25,536 bases of DNA. It comes from Clostridia bacterium. Its GTDB lineage: Bacteria > Bacillota_A > Clostridia > Oscillospirales > CAG-272. Below, one piece after another: positions 7,114 to 16,144 of this stretch; within the stretch, counting starts at the first letter, position 1, and each line of letters opens with the position of its first letter. Below the pieces are notes generated by a model. It did not search any database, had not been told where the DNA came from, and was given only the letters and a program-made list of their open reading frames with translations. The position numbers were made by a program, and so were the translations under genes. Where the stretch lies: the NCBI GenBank assembly GCA_017454075.1, contig JAFTDQ010000081.1:1-25536 (forward strand), written 5' to 3'.

Positions 7114-9747
7114 ATGATAGACAATCAGAAGTACAAAGTAAACACACTGGCAAAGGATCTGTCCATAAAAAGCAAGGATCTCATCGAGTTGTGCGAAAAG
7201 CTCGGTCTTGCCGGAAAAAAGACGTCGTCGGTAATCGAAAACGACGAATACAGTCTTATCCTGAATCGCATTACGTTCAGCAATCAGCTGAACAATTTTG
7301 ACGACTACCTGAACGGCGCGGCCCGCATTTTCAAGGAAGTGATCAAGCAGGAAGAAAAGTCTTCCGAACCTCCTGTCGAAGAAAAAGCAGCCCCGGAAAC
7401 CGACTCCGCGGAGAAAAAAACGAAAAAAGCGCCTGCCGTGGAAAACACTAAGCAGGAAGAGGCGCCGGCCGCCGACTCGGAGACCAAAGAGGAAACAAAA
7501 CCGGTACGTAACGTCATTACCCCCGCCATGCCTAAATTCGAGGATAAAAAGATCGGAAACACGCGGGAAAAAGCGACGAACAGATTTGAAAACAAACCCG
7601 ATTTCAGCCAGCAGCAGAAGGGCGCGAAAAAGCCCGCGAAGCCCGAAAAGAAAAACCAGCAGCAGGCTGTTCCTCAGAAACCGGTCCGTGTGACCTCGGA
7701 TCCGAAAAACACCGTATATACGGACACCAGCAGAATCGGCAAAACCAGGATCGTCGACACGCACGCCGGTTCCGTCGATCTCTCCAAATACGACGAGAAG
7801 CTGGACAGATACGACACCGAAAACTCCCGCGGAGGAATGGACAGCCGCCAGAAGCAGGGCAAAAAATCAGCCCCGCAGACCAGGCAGACGTCAAAAGGGC
7901 CTCAGAACGGAAAGAATCAGCCTCAGAAGAACCGTCTCTCACCGAAGGATCTGGCCGCCGAACGCAAAAAGCAGGCGGAGCTTGAAAAAGCAAGAAAGCT
8001 GCAGCTCACCGTCTCGATCCCCGACGAGATCACGGTCGGAGAACTTGCCTCAAGACTTAAGGCGACGGCTTCCGAGGTCGTGAAAAAGCTCATGCTGCTC
8101 GGAATAATGGCCAGCGTTAACCAGACTGTCGATTTTGACACCGCCTATCTTGTCGCGGATGAGCTCGGCGCAAAGGTCGTCCGCGAAGTATCTGTCTCGA
8201 TAGAAGAAAAACTGTTCGAAGAAGAGGCGGATTCCGAAGAAAACCTCGTCACACGCGCACCGGTCGTCGTAGTTATGGGACACGTCGACCACGGCAAGAC
8301 GTCAATTCTCGACTCGATAAGAAAAACCAACGTGACGGCCGGCGAAGCCGGAGGCATAACCCAGGCGATCGGCGCGTACCGCGTGATTTACGACGGAAAA
8401 CCGATCACTTTCCTCGACACACCGGGACACGAAGCTTTCACGGCAATGAGAGCGCGCGGGGCGATGGCCACCGATATTGCGATACTCGTCGTGGCCGCCG
8501 ACGACGGAATAATGCCTCAGACAGTCGAGGCGATAAACCACGCGAAGGCCGCCAACCTCGATATAGTCGTTGCAATAAACAAGATGGATAAGCCGGGCGC
8601 GAATCCCGAGGGAATCAAGCAGGAGCTCACGAAATACGATCTCATACCCGAGGAATGGGGCGGCGACGTTATCTGCGTTCCCTGCTCTGCCCTTACGGGA
8701 ATGGGTATCGATAAACTTCTTGAAAATCTTCTCATCGTTGCCGAAGTAAAAGAACTTAAGGCTAACCCCGCAAAACGCGCCAAAGGTATCGTTATCGAAG
8801 CCAAGCTTGACAAGGGACGCGGTCCCGTCGCGACGGTTCTCGTTCAGAACGGTACGCTGCACTCAGGAGACACCGTCATTGCAGGCACGGCGGTCGGGCG
8901 TGTAAGAGCCATGCGCGATGACGCAGGAAGAACGGTCAGCGAGGCCGGGCCCTCGGTTCCCGTGGAAATCACCGGTCTTTCGGACGTTCCCACCTCGGGT
9001 GACGAATTCAACGCCGTCGCCGACGAGAGAATGGCGCGCGAGCTCGCCGACAAGCGCCGCGAAAAGCAGCGCAACGACGCTCTGAGCGCCGGCTCCAAAG
9101 TCTCCCTCGACGATCTCTTCGCTCAAATCAACGAAGGCGCAAAGGAACTCAGGATAGTCGTAAAGGCAGACGTCGTCGGCTCTGCCGAAGCGGTGAAACA
9201 GTCGCTTGAAAAGCTCTCCACCCCCGAAGTCAAGGTCAAGGTCATTCACAGCGCCGTCGGTGGGATAATAGAAGGCGACGTTATGCTTGCTTCTGCTTCA
9301 AACGCCATTATCGTCGGCTTCAACGTCCGCCCCGACAGGCAGGCGCTCGACGCAGCGGAGCGACAGAAGGTCGATATACGCACGTACAGAATCATTTACG
9401 AATGCATTGACGAGATCGAAGCCGCAATGAAGGGCATGCTCGCTCCGGTTTACAAAGAGCAGCTGCTCGGTCACGCAGACGTCAGACAGACGATACACGT
9501 CCCGAACGTCGGAACCATTGCCGGATGCTATGTCACCGACGGGAAGATCTCGCGCAAAGGTCTCGTACGCGTACTGCGCGATTCTGTCGTTATATTCGAC
9601 GATAAAATCAGTTCGCTCCGAAGATTCAAGGACGACGTCAGAGAGGTCGCTTCCGGATATGAATGCGGCGTAGGACTCGAAAAGTTCAACGACATTAAAG
9701 AGGGAGACGTTCTCGAGATCTACGAAATGGTAGAACAGGGCGTCTGA
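7114..9747 (+). CDS. infB: Translation initiation factor IF-2
   Basis: IF-2 is the GTPase that places initiator fMet-tRNA on the 30S subunit and promotes 50S joining. Of 877 residues, 1-60 hold an IF2_N helical module ([25 protein letters not shown] in shortened form: K-V-N-T-L then L-I-E-L-C). Residues about 70-295 are a low-complexity charged linker rich in Lys, Glu, Pro and Gln. A second IF2_N-like module lies near 298-355. The G domain shows GHVDHGKT (389-396), DTPGHE (435-440), NKMD (489-492) and SAL (about 525). The C-terminal domains II-IV follow, ending [12 protein letters not shown] lies upstream of ATG 7114. The long linker explains the difference from the 716-residue B. subtilis protein. 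The usual downstream rbfA is absent here; a ygiQ-type gene follows after 6 bases. Confidence 0.97.
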   Translation: MIDNQKYKVNTLAKDLSIKSKDLIELCEKLGLAGKKTSSVIENDEYSLILNRITFSNQLNNFDDYLNGAARIFKEVIKQEEKSSEPPVEEKAAPETDSAEKKTKKAPAVENTKQEEAPAADSETKEETKPVRNVITPAMPKFEDKKIGNTREKATNRFENKPDFSQQQKGAKKPAKPEKKNQQQAVPQKPVRVTSDPKNTVYTDTSRIGKTRIVDTHAGSVDLSKYDEKLDRYDTENSRGGMDSRQKQGKKSAPQTRQTSKGPQNGKNQPQKNRLSPKDLAAERKKQAELEKARKLQLTVSIPDEITVGELASRLKATASEVVKKLMLLGIMASVNQTVDFDTAYLVADELGAKVVREVSVSIEEKLFEEEADSEENLVTRAPVVVVMGHVDHGKTSILDSIRKTNVTAGEAGGITQAIGAYRVIYDGKPITFLDTPGHEAFTAMRARGAMATDIAILVVAADDGIMPQTVEAINHAKAANLDIVVAINKMDKPGANPEGIKQELTKYDLIPEEWGGDVICVPCSALTGMGIDKLLENLLIVAEVKELKANPAKRAKGIVIEAKLDKGRGPVATVLVQNGTLHSGDTVIAGTAVGRVRAMRDDAGRTVSEAGPSVPVEITGLSDVPTSGDEFNAVADERMARELADKRREKQRNDALSAGSKVSLDDLFAQINEGAKELRIVVKADVVGSAEAVKQSLEKLSTPEVKVKVIHSAVGGIIEGDVMLASASNAIIVGFNVRPDRQALDAAERQKVDIRTYRIIYECIDEIEAAMKGMLAPVYKEQLLGHADVRQTIHVPNVGTIAGCYVTDGKISRKGLVRVLRDSVVIFDDKISSLRRFKDDVREVASGYECGVGLEKFNDIKEGDVLEIYEMVEQGV

Positions 9748-9753
9748 TAAAAG

Positions 9754-11655
9754 ATGAAGTCCGACGGTTTTCTGCCGGTTAACCTCCGCGAAGCGACGGA
9801 GCTCGGGATCGGGCAGCCGGATTTCGTTTACGTAACGGGCGACGCGTACGTCGATCACCCGAGCTTCGGGCCGGCCATTATTTCAAGGGTACTCGTTGAC
9901 CGCGGCTTTTCTGTCGTAATGCTTCCGCAGCCGGATTTCAGAAGCGCCGAACCTTTCAGGGAATACGGAAAGCCCAGGCTGGGCTTTCTCGTCTCGGGCG
10001 GCAATATCGACTCCATGGTCGCACACTATACCGTCGCGCTGAGAAAGAGAACGTACGATTACTATTCACCGGGCGGCAAAACCGGGCTCAGACCGGACAG
10101 AGCTACGATCGTTTACTGCAACAGGATAAGGGAAGCTTACGGCGACGTTCCGATAATCATAGGCGGCCTTGAAGCTTCTCTCAGAAGATTCGCCCACTAC
10201 GATTACTGGGAGAACAGGATAAGACGCTCGATTCTTATCGATTCGCGCGCAGATATCCTGTCCTACGGTATGGGGGAAAAATCAGTCCCTGCGATCGCCG
10301 AACTGCTGAAAAAAGGTGTTCCGGTAAAAAAGATACGCGACGTACGGGGGACCTGCTACGTCTGCGGCAAAGACGACAGGGTCGGCTTTGAAATTGCCGG
10401 GAACTTCGATTTCAACGAAATCAAATCGGATAAAATGAAATACGCCGAGGCGTACAGGGTCCAGTATCTGAATCAGGACTCCGTAACGGGAAAAGCCGTC
10501 ACGGAACGCTATGATACAAAAATGCTGGTTCAGAATCCCCCGATGCCTCCCCTGGAGCGAGAAGAGCTCGACAGAGTCTATTCTCTTCCCTATATGCGGA
10601 CGTATCACCCTTCATATGAAGCAGAAGGGGGTGTCCCGGGTATTGAAGAAGTCCGCTTTTCGATAGCTCATAACCGGGGATGCTTCGGAGGGTGCAATTT
10701 CTGCGCCATAACATTCCATCAGGGAAGATCGGTTCGTTCGAGAAGCATAGAATCCTGCGTAAGAGAGGCTGAAATTATCGCTTCTTCCCCTGATTTCAAA
10801 GGATATATTCACGACGTCGGCGGTCCGACAGCGGATTTCAGGCATCCCTCCTGTGAAAAGCAGCTCACAAGAGGCGTCTGTCTTGACAGACACTGCCTTG
10901 CTCCCGAGCCCTGCAAAGCTCTCAGGATAGACCACTGGGAATATACAGAGCTGCTCGACCGAATAAGCAGCGTCAGGGGAGTTAAAAAAGTTTTCGTAAG
11001 ATCCGGGATAAGATACGATTACGTACTCGCCGACCGGGACAGAACTTTTTTCAGAAAACTCGTGTCGGATCACGTGAGCGGTCAGCTAAAGGTAGCTCCC
11101 GAACACGTCTGCGACGGAGTACTCGACACTATGGGTAAACCCCGTTTCGACAAATACGAGAAATTCAAAAAACTGTTTTTTGAGTATTCTGCCGAAGCCG
11201 GAAAGGAACAGTATATAGTTCCGTATCTCATGTCCTCCCATCCGGGGAGCCGGCTCTCGGACGCGATCGAGCTTGCGTTGTACCTTAAACGCAACGGCAT
11301 GCATCCCATACAGGTTCAGGACTTTTATCCGACTCCGGGAACCGTATCGACCGTCATGTACTATACCGGCATCGATCCGCTGACCGGCAAAGCCGTTTAC
11401 TGTGCAAACGACAGAGAAGAAAAGCGCATGCAGCGCGCGCTTCTTCAGTTCGGCGACCCTAAAAACGCCGATCTGATCAGAAAAGCGCTCAGAATTTGTC
11501 ACAGAGAAGATCTTATCGGCTACGGAAAAGATTGTCTCGTCCCTCCGGAATCTTCCCGGACCGGTGATAAAGGCAAGACCGGCAAAAAAAACATCAAGGC
11601 AAATAAAAATAAAGGAAAGGGCACTCCGCCCGAAAAAAAGAAAAGAACAAAATGA
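9754..11655 (+). CDS. YgiQ family radical SAM protein
   Basis: 633 residues of the YgiQ/UPF0313 radical SAM family, whose substrate is not established. The N-terminal half (about 1-290) carries family signatures such as SGGNIDSMV, YYSPGGK, GGLEASLRRFAHYDYW and DILSYGMGE. The radical SAM core follows, with CFGGCNFC binding the 4Fe-4S cluster (C310, C314, C317). After it come the KVAPEH motif and the HPG, QVQDFYPTPGT, MYYTG and RALLQ segments shared with YgiQ relatives. The last 40 residues are a Lys/Gly-rich, probably disordered tail. ATG 9754 lies 6 bases after infB with only a weak ribosome site, so translation may depend on infB. It takes the place usually held by rbfA in Bacillota. The stop overlaps the next start (ATGA). 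Confidence 0.92.
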   Translation: MKSDGFLPVNLREATELGIGQPDFVYVTGDAYVDHPSFGPAIISRVLVDRGFSVVMLPQPDFRSAEPFREYGKPRLGFLVSGGNIDSMVAHYTVALRKRTYDYYSPGGKTGLRPDRATIVYCNRIREAYGDVPIIIGGLEASLRRFAHYDYWENRIRRSILIDSRADILSYGMGEKSVPAIAELLKKGVPVKKIRDVRGTCYVCGKDDRVGFEIAGNFDFNEIKSDKMKYAEAYRVQYLNQDSVTGKAVTERYDTKMLVQNPPMPPLEREELDRVYSLPYMRTYHPSYEAEGGVPGIEEVRFSIAHNRGCFGGCNFCAITFHQGRSVRSRSIESCVREAEIIASSPDFKGYIHDVGGPTADFRHPSCEKQLTRGVCLDRHCLAPEPCKALRIDHWEYTELLDRISSVRGVKKVFVRSGIRYDYVLADRDRTFFRKLVSDHVSGQLKVAPEHVCDGVLDTMGKPRFDKYEKFKKLFFEYSAEAGKEQYIVPYLMSSHPGSRLSDAIELALYLKRNGMHPIQVQDFYPTPGTVSTVMYYTGIDPLTGKAVYCANDREEKRMQRALLQFGDPKNADLIRKALRICHREDLIGYGKDCLVPPESSRTGDKGKTGKKNIKANKNKGKGTPPEKKKRTK

Positions 11656-12254
11656 AGTTCAGAGAATCGTTCAGAGGATACAATAAAGAGGACGTCAACT
11701 CATATATAGAGCAGATGAACATAAAATTCTCCCGCAGAGAGTCGGAACTTCTCGCGATGATCCAGACGGAAAACTCGAAGGACGACGAAACGGACGTGCT
11801 CACGTCCTCCCTTTCCGCTGAAAACGAAGCGCTCGGCAAAAAGATAGAAGAGCTCGAGGAAATGCTTTCATCCGCTGAGAACGAAAGAACTCTCCTCTCG
11901 GCAAGGATCGCGGAACTTGAATCAAAGGAAAACGACGTCTCAGAAAACGCCGTCACCGGCGAGCGCCTCGGGAACATTCTGCTTCTCGCCAACGAAAACG
12001 CCGAAAAGATAGTTCAGGACGCAAAAGCGGAGGCATCGAGGATCATTTCGGAAGCCAATCTGAAAGCGTCGTCAATAGAATACGAAGTATCGCTCGAAAA
12101 AAAGAGAGCCACCGAAGAGTTCGGGAAAAACATCGCTCTTATCTCGCGCGAGTATCTTTCCGACTGTACCGAAATAATCGCCGAAGCCTCGGTAAAGATC
12201 AACGCGACAGCCGAAAAACTGACTGAGAAAGCAAACAAGCTCAGCGAGATTTAA
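11652..12254 (+). CDS. DivIVA-like coiled-coil protein
   Basis: 200 residues, highly charged. The first 20 (FRESFRGYNKEDVNSYI) match the N-terminal membrane-curvature-binding region of DivIVA/GpsB (F-x-x-x-x-R-G-Y-x-x-x-[ED]-V-[ND]-x-[FY]-[IL]). Almost all of the rest is predicted coiled coil from heptad-like Leu/Ile spacing, with a short break near residues 88-100. The block around residues 120-140 (AEKIVQDAKAEASRII) is common to DivIVA-family and F-type ATPase b-like helices. Such proteins act as scaffolds at the septum or poles. There is no transmembrane segment. It overlaps the YgiQ gene by 4 bp (ATGA) and is followed by a terminator, so it is the last gene of the infB operon. The partner it recruits cannot be told from sequence. 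Confidence 0.75.
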   Translation: MKFRESFRGYNKEDVNSYIEQMNIKFSRRESELLAMIQTENSKDDETDVLTSSLSAENEALGKKIEELEEMLSSAENERTLLSARIAELESKENDVSENAVTGERLGNILLLANENAEKIVQDAKAEASRIISEANLKASSIEYEVSLEKKRATEEFGKNIALISREYLSDCTEIIAEASVKINATAEKLTEKANKLSEI

Positions 12255-12280
12255 GAGAACAGTTATACAATGAAAAAAAC

Positions 12281-12316
12281 AAATCCGGCCTGTCTGAACG
12301 GCCGGATTTTGCTTTT
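12281..12316. terminator. Bidirectional intrinsic terminator
   Basis: A perfect 10-bp stem (AAATCCGGCC, 12281-12290, with GGCCGGATTT, 12300-12309) and a 9-base loop. On the plus strand it is followed by TTTTGCTTTT and closes the infB-ygiQ-DivIVA-like operon. On the minus strand it is followed by GTTTTTTT, an even better U-run, and would end the PHP operon arriving from the right. Confidence 0.9.
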
Positions 12317-12389
12317 GAATCGACGTTGCGAAGTTCCTGAATTATGGTATCGGCTGATTTATCCGTTCGGTTCGGAGTAATTACGTAAT

Positions 12390-13139
12390 TTATTCAAACG
12401 GCTTTTTTATACCCAGCCGGTCGATCTTTTCGTTGAACTCCCTTACCCTGTCGGGTCTGTAATCACCTACAACGTGATTATCAAAGCCAATTGAGACAAG
12501 CACGCCGGAACGCCTTACCGTCTCCTGTTTTCCGTAATCGGAGAAAAAATCGTCAACGTAATCGTGAACGTGAAACCCGTGCGTCCTGTCATAATTGACG
12601 TTCAGTTCCCAGAAAATATTGTTCTTTGCCATTTCGCTGAAATAATCCAGCGGATCATATCCCGTTTTATCAATAAAACGGAACAAATCGGTGTGAGCTA
12701 TCCCGACAAACTCCGTCCCGCACCTTTTTGCATAAGAGAATACGTCTCCTCCCGTTATCGACGTTTCATTGTCAAGATTTTCTATCAGGCAGAAATCAAA
12801 GAAAGAGATGTCCTCGTTCTCAGGGAGGAGGAGCGGCCAGCTTCCCTCTCTGTGAGTACATATCTCGATACCGCGCCTGACGTCGATTTTCCCGGCATAC
12901 TTTTCACGGACAAGACCGATATGATCAAAGTACCTTCTCAGATTTCTTCCGTAAGAAGAGTTATATGCGCCGGCATCCGGCATAGTCAGAAAATCAGGTC
13001 TTCCGTAACCGATCCAGTAATTGTGGTCGGTGATTCCTATAACGTCGATTCCGCCCGAAACGGCCGCCTCGACAAGCTCCTCGGGAGAGCCCGTCGCGTC
13101 CATGGAATAATAAGTGTGCGAATGAAGATCCTGAATCAT
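12390..13139 (-). CDS. PHP-domain metal-dependent hydrolase
   Basis: 249 residues, a complete PHP (polymerase and histidinol phosphatase) domain. The expected metal ligands are visible in order: HSH (H6, H8), D14, DH (D38, H39), E92, H149 and the final D220/H222 (FDNH). The PHP family includes histidinol phosphatase, the 3',5' nucleotide phosphatases such as YciV/RnaAM and polymerase-associated phosphatases; it cannot be narrowed from the motifs alone. No signal peptide is present, so it is cytoplasmic. It is translationally coupled (ATGA) to the small membrane protein upstream and is the last gene of a three-gene operon with a transglutaminase-like lipoprotein. It is not beside any his genes, so histidine biosynthesis is not supported. 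Confidence 0.85.
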   Translation of the reverse strand: MIQDLHSHTYYSMDATGSPEELVEAAVSGGIDVIGITDHNYWIGYGRPDFLTMPDAGAYNSSYGRNLRRYFDHIGLVREKYAGKIDVRRGIEICTHREGSWPLLLPENEDISFFDFCLIENLDNETSITGGDVFSYAKRCGTEFVGIAHTDLFRFIDKTGYDPLDYFSEMAKNNIFWELNVNYDRTHGFHVHDYVDDFFSDYGKQETVRRSGVLVSIGFDNHVVGDYRPDRVREFNEKIDRLGIKKPFE

Positions 13140-13459
13140 TTTTGTTTATTCCTGCGTTTTTTTATAATATGAACAACGAACCCGATGATGTAAACGACGA
13201 AAGGGACGCCGAACATCACGCCGCCCGCAATTTTACACGCTGTATCCTTCTCAAACATTAGAAAAAAACCGATTACATAAACGAGAAAAAGAACTACGGA
13301 CAATACGATACTGACGATCCTTGTCCCCTTTTCATGCTTCGATGCAGACGGAAAAATCCTGAGTATCAGATCACAGATAAAGGAAGCTGCAAACCCGATA
13401 AATGACTCGAACAAAAGTTCCATAATCAGTTCAAGAAAACCTTCAAACAAACAACCCAT
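13136..13459 (-). CDS. Small membrane protein of unknown function
   Basis: 107 residues, not recognised as any family. The first 40 residues form an amphipathic-to-hydrophobic stretch (MELLFESFIGFAASFICDLI) that could lie in the membrane. A basic loop (KHEKGTR) follows, then two clear hydrophobic segments (about 48-68 and 77-97), and the protein ends in a strongly basic tail (KKRRNKQK), which should stay in the cytoplasm. ATG 13459 has GAGG 8 bases upstream. The gene sits 12 bases after the transglutaminase-like lipoprotein and overlaps the PHP gene by 4 bp, so the three are probably one transcript. A real gene is supported by the coupling, the ribosome site and the coherent membrane pattern. 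Confidence 0.7.
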   Translation of the reverse strand: MGCLFEGFLELIMELLFESFIGFAASFICDLILRIFPSASKHEKGTRIVSIVLSVVLFLVYVIGFFLMFEKDTACKIAGGVMFGVPFVVYIIGFVVHIIKKRRNKQK

Positions 13460-13471
13460 CTGATCGCCTCT

Positions 13472-14539
13472 TCATTTCGGAACGTATCCTTCGTCGAGCA
13501 TCTCTTCCTTTGTCATAAACAGATACGACGTTTTTCCCTGTCTGAAATTATCTGTGATCGAATCCCTGTCATACCACGTGACGTCGACGTACAGTTCTCC
13601 TTCGTCTGACAATAGTCTGTTCCAGGCGTGCGGGCCCTCCGACGGGGCTTCCCCCGAGACGTAATCGCAGAAAATACCGGATCGGGTACAGAGCTCGACC
13701 AGCGCGTCGGCGTAACCGTGGCATACTGCGGAACCGTTGATAAAGACGTTGTACGCCTGATATTGATCGAACACGGTAAGCTGAGCCGTCTCATACGAAC
13801 AAACGGACGATATAAGAAAAATATAGTAGCAGCATCTGTAGAAATCATCGGCTTCCGGGGGCGCGTATCTGATAATTCTTTCGACAACGGCGTTATAAAG
13901 AAGCACCCTGTCCCTGATCCCATCTATGTCGTCGCTTGTATGAGTAAGCCATTCGTTCGGGAAATAATAGGCGAGCGTGTAAACGAAACCGCCGTTCTCC
14001 CAGTAACTTTTAACGTCACAGTAAAGAAAGATCTCCGGTCTGTCTATCCTCAGAGCGTCCGTCGCGCTTACGACTATATTGAACATATCCGAAACCGACG
14101 GATAGTCGGTTTCCCTGATCGTCCATCTCCCGAAACCGAGCGCGGCTGAGAGAACGTCGTCATAAACTGTCTTTGACAGATCATACCTGAGTTTATCGCG
14201 CTCCGGGATTTTCTGTTCGGTCTCGCTCAACTTTTTAAGTCTGAAATGCGGACGTTCCGACATGGAATTCAGAAGGACCACGGCTTTTTTAATATGTGCG
14301 TCTATTATCACGGACGCGCGTCTGTCATATTCGTCGGCATAATCCGCCTCATCGGAAAGAACAAGCGTAAAGCGCGGCTTTTCTTCAGTTGCCGCGTCGG
14401 TCAACTCCTCCGTCCGGACGTCTCCCGGGCGGTCGATCGGGGTTATCGTGATAATACCGCAGGATGAGAAACACAGAATTGATGCTGCTGCTGTTATTAA
14501 GCAGACAACTTTTTTCATATTAAGCATTGCGACAGACAT
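13472..14539 (-). CDS. Transglutaminase-like lipoprotein
   Basis: 355 residues. A basic start and hydrophobic stretch are followed by CFSSC, a probable lipobox with lipidated C27, so it is exported and anchored outside the membrane. A Thr/Glu-rich linker comes next. The C-terminal third carries a papain-like transglutaminase core: GSAVCHGYADA (catalytic C273), GPHAWN (H304) and YVDVTWYD (D319), in the correct order and spacing. Such extracellular domains act as cysteine proteases or transferases on the cell surface, or as inactive binding modules; here the triad is intact. ATG 14539 is chosen because GGAGG lies about 6 bases upstream; an in-frame ATG at 14593 would begin inside the promoter's -35 box. 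First gene of the operon with the small membrane protein and the PHP hydrolase. Substrate unknown. Confidence 0.85.
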   Translation of the reverse strand: MSVAMLNMKKVVCLITAAASILCFSSCGIITITPIDRPGDVRTEELTDAATEEKPRFTLVLSDEADYADEYDRRASVIIDAHIKKAVVLLNSMSERPHFRLKKLSETEQKIPERDKLRYDLSKTVYDDVLSAALGFGRWTIRETDYPSVSDMFNIVVSATDALRIDRPEIFLYCDVKSYWENGGFVYTLAYYFPNEWLTHTSDDIDGIRDRVLLYNAVVERIIRYAPPEADDFYRCCYYIFLISSVCSYETAQLTVFDQYQAYNVFINGSAVCHGYADALVELCTRSGIFCDYVSGEAPSEGPHAWNRLLSDEGELYVDVTWYDRDSITDNFRQGKTSYLFMTKEEMLDEGYVPK

Positions 14540-14564
14540 TTTCGCCTCCGTTTCTTCTTCCCAT

Positions 14565-14593
14565 ATTATAGCATCCGGTCCCGCGTTTTTCAA
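14565..14593 (-). promoter_or_regulatory. Sigma-A-type promoter for the lipoprotein/PHP operon
   Basis: On the minus strand TTGAAA (14593-14588) and a perfect TATAAT (14570-14565) are exactly 17 bases apart. The start of transcription should be near 14558, giving a leader of about 20 bases that carries the GGAGG site. It lies back to back with the promoter at 14625-14652. Confidence 0.82.
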
Positions 14594-14624
14594 GTTGTCA
14601 TATCAAATTCCTGTATTCTCGGGC

Positions 14625-14652
14625 TTGACAATTTCCGCTGAAAAGATATAAT
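14625..14652 (+). promoter_or_regulatory. Sigma-A-type promoter for the phosphoribosyltransferase/Sel1 pair
   Basis: Perfect TTGACA (14625-14630) and perfect TATAAT (14647-14652) are 16 bases apart, the best promoter match in the window. Transcription should start near 14659 and the leader holds AGAGGTG before ATG 14684. Confidence 0.85.
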
Positions 14653-14683
14653 ATACTCTGAAATTCAATGACAGAGGTGTAAA

Positions 14684-15235
14684 ATGGATTATAAAATGAA
14701 AATAGCGGGACTCGACAGGAGTCTTCCGCTCTGCAAACTTACCGATGATCTCAAGATCGCCGCTTTCGTAATATTCGGTGACGCAGAGCTCACCGTTGCG
14801 TGCGCCGAAAAACTGCTTGAAGCGGCTCCCGAATACGATTACGTAATAACAGCCGAGGCAAAGGGCATACCGCTCGCCCATGAAATGGCAAGACAGCACG
14901 GAGACGACTACTATTTTGTGGCAAGAAAACATCCGAAGCTTTACATGACCAGCGTTTTCAAGGTTGACGTACGTTCAATCACGACGGATGCAGAACAGAA
15001 CCTTTATCTTGACGGCGCAGACGCCGAGCGTATGAAGGGGAAACGCATTCTTATCGTCGACGACGTCGTTTCGACCGGAGAATCGCTTAAAGCGGTTGAA
15101 AAACTTGTTGGCGAAGCCGGCGGTATCGTCTGCGGAAAAATGGCGATCCTTGCCGAAGGAGACGCCCGGACCAGAGACGATCTCATATATCTTGAAGAGC
15201 TTCCTCTGTTTGACAGGGACGGAAATCCGATCTGA
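14684..15235 (+). CDS. Adenine phosphoribosyltransferase-like PRTase
   Basis: 183 residues of the type I phosphoribosyltransferase fold. The PRPP loop ILIVDDVVSTGES (122-134) is a textbook match, with the two acidic residues and the STGES turn that hold the ribose phosphate. Upstream, VITAEAKGIPLAHEMA (55-70) resembles the pyrophosphate-binding loop of adenine and xanthine phosphoribosyltransferases (V-x-x-x-E-x-[KR]-G-[IF]-P). The family transfers ribose-5-phosphate from PRPP to a base, here most likely adenine, for salvage in the cytoplasm; xanthine or another base cannot be excluded. ATG 14684 has AGAGGTG upstream and follows a near-perfect promoter. The Sel1-repeat gene follows after 2 bases. 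Confidence 0.82.
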   Translation: MDYKMKIAGLDRSLPLCKLTDDLKIAAFVIFGDAELTVACAEKLLEAAPEYDYVITAEAKGIPLAHEMARQHGDDYYFVARKHPKLYMTSVFKVDVRSITTDAEQNLYLDGADAERMKGKRILIVDDVVSTGESLKAVEKLVGEAGGIVCGKMAILAEGDARTRDDLIYLEELPLFDRDGNPI

Positions 15236-15237
15236 AC

Positions 15238-16071
15238 ATGAAGAAGGACGATTATTCAAGATTAACCGGACTTGCCGGAGAGGCGTACGAAGCTCTCGAT
15301 AAACTGAAATACCCCGAAACCTCAGATATACTCTGCCGTTTCGGAGATTCCGAAGCCGGAGAGTTTTCGGCTTATCAGAGATCCGTGGAACTCACGGACG
15401 CGGACAGACCGCTTCCCTTCACCGACAAAGTCAGGAATCTCGTTTCCGAACTTCTTGAATACGAAATCTCCGTCGGCAATCCCGACGCGATGAACGATCT
15501 CGGAGCGCTTTACTACGAAGGGACCCGCGGTTTCGGTCAGGATTTTTCAGCCGCCGTCAGATATTATCAGATGGCTGTCGAAAACGGAAGCCGTCAGGGA
15601 CTCGAAAACCTCGGATACTGCTACTATTACGGAAGAGATATTCCCGCAGATTACGAAAAGGCTTTTTTCTGCTTTGCACCCGGCGCGTTTGACGGACATA
15701 TAATCTCGCTCTATAAGATAGGGGATATGTACAAAAACGGCTTTTTCGTAAAAAAAGATGAGGAAGAATCGTTCAGAATTTATCTTCACTGCCTTGAACT
15801 TATGGACGATGAACGCGCTCCAGACACCGCCGGACCGGTATTTCTGAGACTTGGCGACGCTTTCATGTACGGGATCGGAACGGAAATCAGCGCCTCCGAC
15901 GCTCTTAACTGTTATCAAAGAGCAGAGGGATACCTTTTCAGAATGGTACGTGACGGTAACGTCATGTACCGAAAGTGTCTCGAAGCCGCCGTTGAAGGGC
16001 AGAAAACAGCCCGCGAAGCGCTTGAATCCGAGCTTCCTGGCGGGAATTGGCTTGACGATATTACCCCGTAA
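15238..16071 (+). CDS. Sel1-like repeat (SLR/TPR) protein
   Basis: 277 residues, soluble, without signal peptide or membrane segment. Starting near residue 79 it contains about four Sel1-like repeats of roughly 36 residues, marked by A-x-x-x-L-G-x-x-Y-x-x-G followed by A-x-x-x-Y/F: NDLGALYYEG, ENLGYCYYYG, YKIGDMYKNG and LRLGDAFMYG. Such helical arrays serve as protein-binding scaffolds. The N-terminal 78 residues are acidic and unassigned, and no enzymatic domain is seen. The start, ATG 15238, lies 2 bases after the phosphoribosyltransferase stop, so the two are co-transcribed; no strong ribosome site is visible, which suggests reinitiation. Followed by a 15-bp terminator hairpin. Confidence 0.8.
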   Translation: MKKDDYSRLTGLAGEAYEALDKLKYPETSDILCRFGDSEAGEFSAYQRSVELTDADRPLPFTDKVRNLVSELLEYEISVGNPDAMNDLGALYYEGTRGFGQDFSAAVRYYQMAVENGSRQGLENLGYCYYYGRDIPADYEKAFFCFAPGAFDGHIISLYKIGDMYKNGFFVKKDEEESFRIYLHCLELMDDERAPDTAGPVFLRLGDAFMYGIGTEISASDALNCYQRAEGYLFRMVRDGNVMYRKCLEAAVEGQKTAREALESELPGGNWLDDITP

Positions 16072-16087
16072 TTATTTCGATAAGAAA

Positions 16088-16130
16088 AAATCCCTGCGCG
16101 AGTCGTAACTCTCGCGCAGGGATTTCTTGC
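16088..16130. terminator. Strong bidirectional intrinsic terminator
   Basis: A perfect 15-bp stem (16088-16102 with 16111-16125, core TCCCTGCGCGAG) with an 8-base loop. The plus-strand side is followed by CTTGCGTTT. The minus-strand side is followed by TTTCTTA directly after the stem's own T-run. It lies between the Sel1 gene and the convergent deoB-cdd gene and should end both the short + operon and the long - operon. Confidence 0.92.
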
Positions 16131-16144
16131 GTTTGAAATATCGG

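Noticed and set aside
6895..7764. A 289-codon open frame on the minus strand, rich in Arg, Phe and Leu
   Set aside because: It lies antisense to ylxQ and the charged linker of infB. Its low-complexity composition is the mirror of Lys/Glu-rich codons, and it has no recognisable domain.
9748..9753. A possible terminator or promoter between infB and the ygiQ-type gene
   Set aside because: Only 6 bases separate the genes, with no hairpin or -10/-35 pair worth reporting.
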